From NCBI GenBank assembly GCA_963667575.2, contig CAXXHY010000062.1, positions 82,564 through 146,563 of the forward strand: a DNA stretch of 64,000 nucleotides, in the 5' to 3' direction. Of this stretch, positions 17,122-24,636 are shown piece by piece. The first letter of the stretch is position 1. Every line of letters begins with the position of its first letter. The position numbers and the translations under genes were made by a program. Origin of the DNA: G963665495 sp963667575. Its GTDB lineage: Bacteria; Desulfobacterota; Desulfovibrionia; Desulfovibrionales; Desulfovibrionaceae. The notes beneath the pieces were generated by a model. That model worked only from the letters and a program-made list of their open reading frames with translations. It was not told the origin of the DNA and made no database searches.

Positions 17122-18138
17122 ATGAACAACATAAGACCTCCCCACCCCCTTGCAACGCATCCGCACCTGTTTGAGGGGCAAGGACCTTGTCTTCTGGGGT
17201 TTATTACGCTCTTACTTCTGACGTTAGCACTTCCTTTGAAGGCTTTCAGTGAACATAATTGGTCTGGTCATGCTTGTGCAATTTCTTATGGTGATGTTTT
17301 AGACCATGGCTGTCGACATGGTACATGTAAGGCGTTAGAAAATAATATAAATGTATGCTATTGTTCAAATCCTTCCAAAGGTTTTCATTGTACAAATAAT
17401 TTTGTACTAAAATTTACTCCTAGTACAATTGACTTTGGTAAAGTTGCAGTAGGAGACACTAAATCATTGCAACTCACACTTAGCACTGGAACAATTATTA
17501 ATAATCTTAATATAGCAATAGACAATGAAGAATTTAACTGTTCTGCAATTTCTACCAGCTACCATGAAGATGAGATAACACTTGTAACAATTACTTTTTC
17601 TCCGGAAAGCATCTCCGGAGAAGGAGCGACAATTACATTTTCCTGCAATTATAAGCCTGTATTAAATAATAGTGCAGATAATACATCTTATATTGATGAA
17701 TCCAACAGTGCATCTGCAACACTCACAGTCAAAGGAACAGGCGTCATGCCTACGCGCGACATTGTGGTGGGTGCGCAAAATTCCGCAATTCTGTACGCCG
17801 GACTGGAAGGGGGAGGCGTATACAAGAGCACGGACAGCGGCGCGAACTGGAGCCAGGCAAGCACCCAGCCTGCCAACAAGCGCGTCATGGCCCTGGCTCA
17901 GGACCCGTCGAAATACAGCAGGCTCTACGCCGCGACCTACGGAGGGGGCATGTTCGTCAGCACCGACAACGCCGCTACCTGGGCCGCATGCGCCGGAGCC
18001 ACACCCAACCTGAATCTCGTATCCCTCGCCGTGGACCCGGACGGGAAAATATACGCAGACGCCGAATCCAACAGCGGAGGCGCCGTCTTTATGAGCGCGG
18101 ATCACTGCAATACCTGGGAATCACTTTCCATCAACTGA
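17122..18138 (+). CDS. exported composite protein: A+T-rich ASH-like half, G+C-rich Asp-box half
   Basis: 338 residues. A hydrophobic segment near residues 22-40 (FITLLLLTLALPLKAF) acts as signal peptide after an unusually long N-region. Residues 45-95 are Cys-rich; 96-205 resemble an ASH/choice-of-anchor beta domain (LKFTPSTIDFGKVAVGDTKSLQLTL, ending VKGTGV). Residues 212-338 carry three Asp-box repeats of the BNR type (YKSTDSGANW, FVSTDNAATW, FMSADHCNTW). Base composition changes sharply near 17740: the first half is about one third G+C by line counts, the second half is like the rest of the window. It is followed after 16 bases by the FN3-like gene, with which it is likely cotranscribed. 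Confidence 0.7.
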   Translation: MNNIRPPHPLATHPHLFEGQGPCLLGFITLLLLTLALPLKAFSEHNWSGHACAISYGDVLDHGCRHGTCKALENNINVCYCSNPSKGFHCTNNFVLKFTPSTIDFGKVAVGDTKSLQLTLSTGTIINNLNIAIDNEEFNCSAISTSYHEDEITLVTITFSPESISGEGATITFSCNYKPVLNNSADNTSYIDESNSASATLTVKGTGVMPTRDIVVGAQNSAILYAGLEGGGVYKSTDSGANWSQASTQPANKRVMALAQDPSKYSRLYAATYGGGMFVSTDNAATWAACAGATPNLNLVSLAVDPDGKIYADAESNSGGAVFMSADHCNTWESLSIN

Positions 18139-18154
18139 ATCGTAAGGGGACAGC

Positions 18155-19171
18155 ATGCGTCACCAACGCCACTTGTTTCTGCTGCACGCCGCATTGGGCT
18201 GCGCCTGTTTGGTGTTTCTGGCAGCCACAGCGACCTATGCCGGTGATGACGCATTCTCGGGCCAACGACTTGTTTCCGGTTCCGGTACGACCCTTGGCTA
18301 CTACGCGCTGGCCGTGAAGCCGTCCGACGTAAACGTGGTCTATGCAGGGGGCAGCGGTTCCGAGTTGCTGGCATTGACGCACACGAGTTCGGGCGGCTAC
18401 GCGGCCCCCACGGTATCCACCGGAACAGTGGGGGCCATCACCAATATCAGCGCTGCCGGCGGCGGAGAAATCACCGACCTGGGCAGCGCCTCTGCCACAA
18501 GCCACGGGGTGTGTTGGAATACCGGCGGCTCTCCCACCACCGCGGACGACTGCAACAATCTGGGCGCGGCAAGCGCCACTGGCGCATTTACCGCATTCCT
18601 GACAGGCCTCGCCCCCGGCAGCACCTACTACGTACGGGCCTTCGCCACCAACAGCTCCGGCACGGGCTATGGCGACCAGGTCAGTTTTACCACCAGCGGC
18701 AGCCCGGGCAGCACCGTGCCCGTGATATCCACCCTGGCCACCACGAACATCAGCGGAACCACGGCCCTGGGGCACGGAACGGTGACAGACGTGGGCGGCT
18801 GCGACATTACGGACAAGGGCGTCTGCTGGAACAGCACAGGCGGCCCCACTCTGGCCACCGCCGCGCACAGCTCCGGCGGCAGCGGCAGCAGCGCCTTCAG
18901 CGCTTTGGCCAGCGGGCTCACGCAGAACACCAGTTATTACATACGGGCCTACGCCACCAACTGCTACGGCACGTCCTACGGCGATGTCCGCAGCTTTGTC
19001 GCCGGGAAGTCAGGATCAGATTCGGATGGAAGCGGCGGCGGTGGTGACAGTGGTGACGATGGCGACGGAGGCGCGACTGCAGTCCCCGGACTCGATGTCG
19101 CCGGGCTCTGCGCACTGGGCCTGCTGCTCCTGCTCTTCAGTGTCCTGCGCTCCGTACGCAACAGAAGATAG
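18155..19171 (+). CDS. exported FN3-like repeat protein with C-terminal anchor
   Basis: 338 residues; AAGGGGACAGC precedes the ATG. Signal peptide residues 1-30 (ending TYAGDD). Two similar repeats each hold GVCWN, a Gly/Ser/Thr-rich stretch and YYVRAFATNSSGTGYGD or YYIRAYATNCYGTSYGD, the pattern of FN3-like domains in large bacterial surface proteins. A Gly/Asp/Ser-rich linker leads to VPGLDVAGLCALGLLLLLFSVLRSVRNRR-like ending: short motif, one membrane helix and Arg cluster, the layout of IPTL-CTERM/PEP-CTERM sorting tails. Surface display with processing by an exosortase-like or rhomboid-type enzyme is inferred; none is in the window. The residues around position 60-70 (VKPSDVNVVYAGG) echo the Asp-box repeats of the upstream partner. 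Confidence 0.75.
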   Translation: MRHQRHLFLLHAALGCACLVFLAATATYAGDDAFSGQRLVSGSGTTLGYYALAVKPSDVNVVYAGGSGSELLALTHTSSGGYAAPTVSTGTVGAITNISAAGGGEITDLGSASATSHGVCWNTGGSPTTADDCNNLGAASATGAFTAFLTGLAPGSTYYVRAFATNSSGTGYGDQVSFTTSGSPGSTVPVISTLATTNISGTTALGHGTVTDVGGCDITDKGVCWNSTGGPTLATAAHSSGGSGSSAFSALASGLTQNTSYYIRAYATNCYGTSYGDVRSFVAGKSGSDSDGSGGGGDSGDDGDGGATAVPGLDVAGLCALGLLLLLFSVLRSVRNRR

Positions 19172-19331
19172 TTATTAGTCCACGCCTTTGACAGGGCCAC
19201 TGGTAGCCTCATTTTAACAGACGCCCTGCCCTGCTACTTTTCTAAAGTCATTTTTAGCGAATTAATTCATATTGTTACATAAACAAGAGTGAGATATTAG
19301 TCTGGGAAAGAATTTTTCGTGCAGGATTTGT

Positions 19332-19653
19332 ATGAAAAAGCTCAACTGGATCGGGGTCTCTCTGGACACTCTGCGACAATTTCCGGTTGAAGTATCGTGT
19401 CCGATTGGTATCGCCCTGCACCTCGTGCAAAATGGCGAGATGCCGACGAATGCCAAGCCCTTTGGGTGAAGTGCATGAAATCGTACAACCATACAATACG
19501 GACACCTACCGGGCCGTATACGTACTGCACTGTTTTCAAAAAAAATCAAAATCCGGAAAATCCACTCCCCCGAAAGATATCAACCTCATTGAACAACGAC
19601 TCAAACTGGCAAAAGTCCATGATGCCGGACAAGAGGATCAAGATAATGGCTGA
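19332..19653 (+). pseudogene. HigB/RelE-type (phage Gp49-like) toxin, frameshifted
   Basis: From ATG 19332 the frame reads MKKLNWIGVSLDTLRQFP and IALHLVQNGEMPTNAKPFG, then hits TGA at 19467. In the +1 frame the family continues without a missing residue: EVHEIVQPYNTDTYRAVYVL, HCFQKKSKSGKSTPPKDINLIEQRL. Together this is a full Gp49-like/HigB mRNA interferase of about 106 residues. One extra G in GGG at 19464-19466 explains the break; alternatively GGG-TGA could be a +1 shift site. The corrected stop (19651-19653) overlaps the antitoxin ATG at 19646, the tight coupling normal for these pairs. Confidence 0.75.
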
Positions 19654-19990
19654 AGATAGAATTATTCCCAGCTATGGAAACGTCTTTGCCGACATCGGCC
19701 TCCCCGACGCCACGGAATTGTCCCTCAAAGCCCAGCTCGTCGCCCATTTGGGACGGCTCATGAAAGTGCATAAACTCACGCAGCATGAGGTCGCCAAACG
19801 GGTGGGTGCGGACCAGCCGACCATCTCCAAAATACTACGCGGCCATTTGAACCTGATCACCGTTGACAGGCTGTTGCAGTGGTACGCCTGTCTGGGGCAG
19901 GAGGTACGGATCAGCATCAAGGATCAGCTCGACCAGGAGGCAGGAAGTATGGCCTCCAATTCTGTCGCGGTGTTTACGTGCTCCTGTTAA
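19646..19990 (+). CDS. XRE-family antitoxin (HigA-like)
   Basis: 114 residues from ATG 19646 (MAEDRIIPSYGNVFADIGLPD), with AGAGGATC upstream. The helix-turn-helix is LMKVHKLTQHEVAKRVGADQPTISKILRGHLNLITVDRLLQ, typical of the XRE antitoxins paired with Gp49-like toxins, in which the toxin gene comes first. It would neutralise the toxin and repress the operon. If the toxin is truly broken the antitoxin is an orphan; its frame is intact and carries no disabling change. The last 15 residues (SNSVAVFTCSC) are not part of the family core. Confidence 0.85.
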   Translation: MAEDRIIPSYGNVFADIGLPDATELSLKAQLVAHLGRLMKVHKLTQHEVAKRVGADQPTISKILRGHLNLITVDRLLQWYACLGQEVRISIKDQLDQEAGSMASNSVAVFTCSC

Positions 19991-20050
19991 GAAGGACATT
20001 TTCATGCTCTTCCGGAGTGAGACTTTGGTGAGCATTTTCCCTGGGAAAAA

Positions 20051-20719
20051 TCACTTTGAGAGAAAATTTTCGGGCTTTTGCGGAATGATAACACCGTAAG
20101 AGACTAAAACTTCCAGCACCTCCGCCAGGGGCAATCCAACCACGTTGGAATACGAGCCCTTGATCTCGCGGACCAGGAAGCCTCCGATGCCCTGGATGGC
20201 GTACGCGCCGGCCTTGTCTCGGGGTTCGGGGCAGGCGGCATAGGCGGCCAATGCATCTGCGCTGGGAGCGGCCATGCGGACCTCCGTACTGACTGTCAAT
20301 TCTCTGACCCCGGCGCCCTGCTCTTCTGCGGATTGCTGTGCGGCAAGGACTGGCGGGCCCATGAAGCAGCAGCCGGTGACCACCCGGTGTGTCCGGCCGT
20401 TGCCGCCGGGCGTACCGCAGAGACGTTGCAGCATGGCCAGGGCTTCCTCGGGGGAGCCTGGTTTGCCCATGAGTTCGTCCTGCAGAGCCACCACAGTGTC
20501 CGCGCCCAGGACCAGGCGGTCCGGGTGCTGGCGCGCCACTTCCCCGGCCTTGGCCCTGGCTGCGCGCAGCGCGTATCGCTCGGGTGTTTCCCCGGCTTCG
20601 GGCAGCGGTTCGGCCTCTGCCGGAATAACGTCGAAGTCCAGCCCCACGGAGCCCAAAAGTTGACGCCTGCGCGGCGACCCTGACGCCAGAATCCATTTTT
20701 CGGATGTAAAATAAATCAT
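20051..20719 (-). CDS. maf: Maf family nucleotide pyrophosphatase
   Basis: 222 residues. ILASGSPRRRQLL at residues 10-22 is the Maf signature, followed by VLGADTVVAL with the conserved Asp and GKPGSPEEALAML, then DKAGAYAIQGIGG and SYSNVVGLPL. Maf enzymes hydrolyse non-canonical or modified nucleoside triphosphates (dTTP/UTP, m7GTP or pseudo-UTP depending on subgroup) and are tied to septum control. It has the usual length with a slightly expanded middle (VLAAQQSAEEQGAGV). It converges on the antitoxin gene and is divergent from the flagellar sigma-28 operon. Confidence 0.92.
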   Translation of the reverse strand: MIYFTSEKWILASGSPRRRQLLGSVGLDFDVIPAEAEPLPEAGETPERYALRAARAKAGEVARQHPDRLVLGADTVVALQDELMGKPGSPEEALAMLQRLCGTPGGNGRTHRVVTGCCFMGPPVLAAQQSAEEQGAGVRELTVSTEVRMAAPSADALAAYAACPEPRDKAGAYAIQGIGGFLVREIKGSYSNVVGLPLAEVLEVLVSYGVIIPQKPENFLSK

Positions 20720-20862
20720 AATCTAAAGCTTCTTTTGCAAATTCCCAACCCCCGGAAAATTCATGAAAAATCCCGGATAAGCCTGTGTTTTCACCTAAAA
20801 AGGACATATAAAATCAGCAGGTTAGAAAAGCAAAATCTCCTCATTTTTTTTGTAAATCGGCC

Positions 20863-20890
20863 TAAAGAAATGCTAAAAGGGTGCCGATAA
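20863..20890 (+). promoter_or_regulatory. sigma-28 (FliA) promoter
   Basis: TAAAGAAA (from 20863), then GCCGATAA at 20883-20890, a perfect FliA -10 with a near-consensus -35; the spacing is one base longer than the E. coli optimum. It lies 22 bases before the GTG at 20913 and would drive that gene and flgM. Confidence 0.75.
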
Positions 20891-20912
20891 GCTATATCGA
20901 GAGGGTATAATT

Positions 20913-21329
20913 GTGGCCAATACATCATATTACGTACGCAACATGCTGCTGCACTACGACAAGCAGCTCGTCACCGCCAGACGGTTGGCGCGCTATCGTC
21001 GTAGCAAGCAGACAGCCGAATCCGCAGAAGAGCTCGCAATCACGCGAGATGTCAAGCGGAAACAGCTGGTTGAGCGCGTGGCCAAAGAAATTATCGAAAA
21101 CTTACTGATTGTCGGGAGTGAAAATCCCATAGTGGATGAGATTCGCGAAGACCTGCAGCGGGAATTCAATGAAAAATTCATCTTCGAATACCCGATTATG
21201 GAACAAGACTTGCTTATATACCGAGAGACCCCCGATGGCCCTGTCGAACTCGACAGCCAAAACAAAATGCAGGTTTTGAACAAACTCTGGACAATAACAC
21301 TTGATAAGGTCGATACGACCATGTTGTAA
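20913..21329 (+). CDS. conserved hypothetical protein upstream of flgM
   Basis: 138 residues, GTG start with GAGAGGG upstream. Basic, helical N-terminus (residues 1-60: YDKQLVTARRLARYRRSK, DVKRKQLVERVAKEIIENLL), then an acidic C-terminal half (NPIVDEIREDLQREFNEKFIFEYP). No signal peptide or membrane segment. I do not recognise a named family, but its place between a sigma-28 promoter and flgM, 27 bases before flgM, marks it as part of the late flagellar regulon. Confidence 0.75.
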   Translation: MANTSYYVRNMLLHYDKQLVTARRLARYRRSKQTAESAEELAITRDVKRKQLVERVAKEIIENLLIVGSENPIVDEIREDLQREFNEKFIFEYPIMEQDLLIYRETPDGPVELDSQNKMQVLNKLWTITLDKVDTTML

Positions 21330-21356
21330 TGGGGGCTGCCTCAAGGAGGGAAAGCC

Positions 21357-21665
21357 ATGGAAATCAATAATCGCATCAACGGATTTGGCAGTTATGAGAA
21401 TGCCAAGCTTGAAAAGACTGACCGCGAGCGCTCCAAGAGCAAGGACGACAGCGCCGAAGTCTCATCAAGCGGTGATACCGTCAATATTTCCGACGAAGCT
21501 CTGCTGCGTACGGATGCCTTGCAGACCGCTTCCAGCACGTCGGATATCCGTCGTGAAAAAGTGGAAGCCATCAAGGCGCAGATCGCCAACGGCGAGTATA
21601 CTATTGATACGAAGAAAATCGCCACAAACCTGGTTCGTGACGACATGGCATTGCTGGCTGGATAG
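21357..21665 (+). CDS. flgM: anti-sigma-28 factor FlgM
   Basis: 102 residues, AAGGAGG eight bases before the ATG. Ser/Asp-rich disordered N-terminus, then the conserved C-terminal block: VNISDEALLRTDAL, DIRREKVEAIKAQIANGEYTIDTKKIATNLVRDD. FlgM holds sigma-28 inactive until the hook is complete and it is exported. Being behind a sigma-28 promoter gives negative feedback. It converges on fliW with 38 bases between stops. Confidence 0.93.
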   Translation: MEINNRINGFGSYENAKLEKTDRERSKSKDDSAEVSSSGDTVNISDEALLRTDALQTASSTSDIRREKVEAIKAQIANGEYTIDTKKIATNLVRDDMALLAG

Positions 21666-21703
21666 GACAAATCAACAGGTCCGGCCTGAAAGCCGTCCTG
21701 GGA

Positions 21704-22174
21704 TCAGGACGATTCGGACTCTTTGGCCGGTGCAACCTGGTTCAAAAAGAACGGACCTGAATACTTGGAATCCACTTGAGGCACCTGCAGTCCAATGCGT
21801 TCTCTATGATTGATCAAGATCGGTCCTGACAAGTTCAGGGCCGTTTTTTCTGGCTCACCGTGCGGGATGCTCACCGTGACGAGCACCGCCACCTGATGAA
21901 TGTCGTCCAGCTGCAGAACATTCTTCTCCGCTTCCCCCAATTTCACTTCGAAATCCGGAATAAACGTAAAAGGATCCGCCACGACCAGCCCCACGGCAAC
22001 GTTGGTGGAACTCTGCAATATCAGAAAGGGCGAGCCGTCTGAAAGTTGCAGCAATACGAACTCCCGGTTGTTCTCGAAACCGATGAGCCCCTGGGGAAAA
22101 CTGATGAATTTGTCGGACGCCACGGCTCGTTTGCCGATACGCGTCTCTATGACCCTTGGTTCTTGCCTTGCCAT
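21704..22174 (-). CDS. fliW: flagellar assembly factor FliW
   Basis: 156 residues. ISFPQGLIGFENNREFVLL and VVADPFTFIPDFEVKL are hallmark FliW segments, with VTVSIPHGEPEKTALNLSGPILIN at the end. FliW binds flagellin and antagonises CsrA, linking flagellin translation to export. Its start lies inside the end of csrA, overlapping by 28 bases, so the two are translationally coupled. Confidence 0.95.
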   Translation of the reverse strand: MARQEPRVIETRIGKRAVASDKFISFPQGLIGFENNREFVLLQLSDGSPFLILQSSTNVAVGLVVADPFTFIPDFEVKLGEAEKNVLQLDDIHQVAVLVTVSIPHGEPEKTALNLSGPILINHRERIGLQVPQVDSKYSGPFFLNQVAPAKESESS

Positions 22175-22389
22175 AACGTAGTGACCTGCATCAAATCGTC
22201 ATCTTTTGATTCAAGCGCCAGCTTGTTCTGTTCCTGAACCCGCTTGTAAATCTCTTCCCGGTATACGGTCATTTCTCTGGGAACGTCCAGGCCAAGTTTT
22301 ATCTGCTTGCCCTGGATGCTGAGCACCGTAACTTTGATGTTGTCTCCGAGATAGAGGCTTTCGCCCGAGCGGCGCGTGAGTATTAGCAT
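22147..22389 (-). CDS. csrA: carbon storage regulator CsrA
   Basis: 80 residues starting MLILTRRSGESLYLGDNIKV, with the RNA-binding R/K-rich strands (QIKLGLDVPREMTVYREEIY) of the CsrA fold. It binds GGA motifs in mRNA leaders, in flagellated bacteria mainly flagellin mRNA, and is opposed by FliW. A GCCGATAT at 22501-22494 (minus strand, 105 bases upstream) resembles a sigma-28 -10 but has no matching -35. The 311-base gap to flgL (22390-22700) shows no other gene. Confidence 0.96.
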   Translation of the reverse strand: MLILTRRSGESLYLGDNIKVTVLSIQGKQIKLGLDVPREMTVYREEIYKRVQEQNKLALESKDDDLMQVTTLWQGKNQGS

Positions 22390-22700
22390 GTGGTAACCGT
22401 TGTTCTTCCTGAATCCGTGTTGCGGATGTGATTTTCCGCGCTTTCACTTCCTGAGAAAGCGCCATGCGAAGACGCATTTGCCCGGCCCATTTTATATCGG
22501 CAGGGTCACACCAAAAACAGTGTATCCGAGCGGACGGCTGGAGTCCAGTACAGCCTGCTTCAAATTCCTACTGCATACGGCATTCCTTTCAGGCCCGCCA
22601 TGCTGCATCGCGAACCTTCAGCAGGACCAGTGCCTCCCGCAAAATTTTTTCCAGACGACCTCGGCATTGCAACCGTCAATAAAAACTGCTGCGCATCGCC

Positions 22701-24620
22701 CTAAATGTAATCCAGAAGACTCATGTTCATGATCATGGATGAAGACTTGAGCACGCTCTGGTAGATCAGATTCTCCTGGGTCATGCTGGTCATCAGTTCG
22801 GTCACATCCACGTCTTCCAGGGAGGAAAGGCGCGCCGACTTATTGATTTTCTCATTGCTCAGAAAGCTGGCCGTGATTTCCAGCCGGTTTTCACGGGCGC
22901 CGATGTTGGCCTGCTGCACCAGGACGGTCTCCGAACTGACGCGCAGGTCGTCCAGGGCTTCCTGAACGCCGGTCTGGCTGTTGGTTTCCAGGTAGCCCAC
23001 CAGCTTGCCCAGAGCCACGAACAGATTCTTGGCTTCCTCATCCGGACCGAAAGCCGATGCGATGGTGCCTTCGCGCATGCCGCCGAAGATCTCGTACCCC
23101 ACACTGTTGATCTGAATGCTGGTGTTGGTGCTGATATCCACATTGATGCCGGCGCGGCGCGGATGGATGAAAAACTGATCACCAGAGCTGACCGAGGCGT
23201 TGCTGCCCATGGCGTCCAGAAACAGGGTCCCCCCAGGTACGGGGAACTCCGAATAATTGGAGATGTTGCCCGTCACCCAGTTGGAGCCGCCGTCCAGGCT
23301 GTAGGAATAACTGACGGCATCGGTGCCCAGGTTGTAGGTCCCGGATCCGCCGGAGGCGTTTTCATCGATACGCACGACGACATCGCTCGAGAAGTTGCCT
23401 TCGGCCCAGGCGTTCACCGGTGCGGTCATGTCGGTTTGCACGGAGGTACGCCCGGCGAGCACGGAAAAATCCAGTCCGGAATAATTGTAGGTACCCGCGC
23501 CCATCAGCCCGCCCGTAATGGTGACGTCCCCGTCGGGCAGACGGATGAAAGGCGCCTTGCTCAGGCTGATCAGATTCGAGCCGTTGGACCAGACCGCATC
23601 CGCGCTGTCGGGATCCGGGGAATAGGAAAATTCGTAGGACAGGTAATAATCCCCGGAAGCGCCCTGAACCTGCTGCACGTTGCGGATATGCACATCACGG
23701 GTAAAGGTGCTGGTGGCCGCAAGCTCGTACCCTGTGGCACTGCCGGTGATGGTGGTGGCCACCTGGGAATTGTCGTCTCCGCGATACACCGCGGTGGGCA
23801 TCACATGCAGCAGCGTGCCGCTGGTATCCTCGATGGTCCGGTCGTCGTTGAGGGCCAGGGTTTCGCGGCTGGAAAGCACGATGGGCGTTCCCTCGCGCAA
23901 GGAAACCTTGACTCCGGCGATGGTAAAGGACGTATCATTGCCGATCCGCTGCTCGTTCCAGGTCTCCCCGCCGTCCTGCGAATAGCGTACGGTCAGGTCG
24001 CTGAGCGCGGTGGAGCCGATATTGGTGCTGGCTCCGCTGGCCGCCTGGTCCGACACGAACTTGATGGACAGCGTATGGTCCAGATTGGCCCCTTCCACCC
24101 CTTCGCCCCAGCGCGAAATATCCAGATAGGAGGACGAATCCTCATCCGGCACGCTTTGCAGCATCATGCCCATGGAAAAGGGAGGATCATCGGTTTCATG
24201 ACCGGCAAAAATATGGCTGCCGTTGTACTCCGTATTGGCCAGATTGATGAGCTGATTCAACAGTTGGCGGGCTTCATAGGCAATTTGTTCCCGGTTGTCC
24301 GCGCTGATGGTGCCGGTGGCGCCCTGTTCGGCCAGTTCACGCGCGCGGATGGCGACTTCGTCCACCAGCAGCAGGGTCTGATCCGCGCTTTGCAGCCAGC
24401 CCTGGGCGGTTTCCACATTGCCTTCATACTGCGCGACAGCGGAGATCTGATACCTGTAGTGCATGATATTGGCGGTACCGGAAGGATCATCCGACGGGCG
24501 GTTGACCTTTTTCAGGGAGGAAGCCTGTTCGTTGAGATCCATGAGCTCGCTCAAGGAGCTGTTCATGTTGTTCACGAAACTATTGAACATGGTCTGTTGC
24601 GATACGCGTATTCTGCTCAT
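22701..24620 (-). CDS. flgL: flagellar hook-filament junction protein FlgL, enlarged
   Basis: 639 residues, about twice the E. coli FlgL. The N-terminal coiled region (MSRIRVSQQTMFNSFVNNMNSS, LNRPSDDPSGTANIMHY-like) and the C-terminal one (LDDLRVSSETVLVQQANIGARENRLE to YQSVLKSSSMIMNMSLLDYI) are flagellin-like and form the conserved core. Between them, about residues 150-520, lies a large beta-rich insert with two Asp-box-like units (RYSQDGGETW, SYSLDGGSNW). FlgL joins the hook-associated FlgK to the filament. It is 16 bases downstream of flgK in the operon. Confidence 0.93.
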   Translation of the reverse strand: MSRIRVSQQTMFNSFVNNMNSSLSELMDLNEQASSLKKVNRPSDDPSGTANIMHYRYQISAVAQYEGNVETAQGWLQSADQTLLLVDEVAIRARELAEQGATGTISADNREQIAYEARQLLNQLINLANTEYNGSHIFAGHETDDPPFSMGMMLQSVPDEDSSSYLDISRWGEGVEGANLDHTLSIKFVSDQAASGASTNIGSTALSDLTVRYSQDGGETWNEQRIGNDTSFTIAGVKVSLREGTPIVLSSRETLALNDDRTIEDTSGTLLHVMPTAVYRGDDNSQVATTITGSATGYELAATSTFTRDVHIRNVQQVQGASGDYYLSYEFSYSPDPDSADAVWSNGSNLISLSKAPFIRLPDGDVTITGGLMGAGTYNYSGLDFSVLAGRTSVQTDMTAPVNAWAEGNFSSDVVVRIDENASGGSGTYNLGTDAVSYSYSLDGGSNWVTGNISNYSEFPVPGGTLFLDAMGSNASVSSGDQFFIHPRRAGINVDISTNTSIQINSVGYEIFGGMREGTIASAFGPDEEAKNLFVALGKLVGYLETNSQTGVQEALDDLRVSSETVLVQQANIGARENRLEITASFLSNEKINKSARLSSLEDVDVTELMTSMTQENLIYQSVLKSSSMIMNMSLLDYI

Positions 24621-24636
24621 GGCTTTCCCCGTGGTC

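Noticed and set aside
22494..22501. Sigma-28 promoter for csrA-fliW (GCCGATAT)
   Set aside because: No TAAA-type -35 at the right distance; noted only under csrA.
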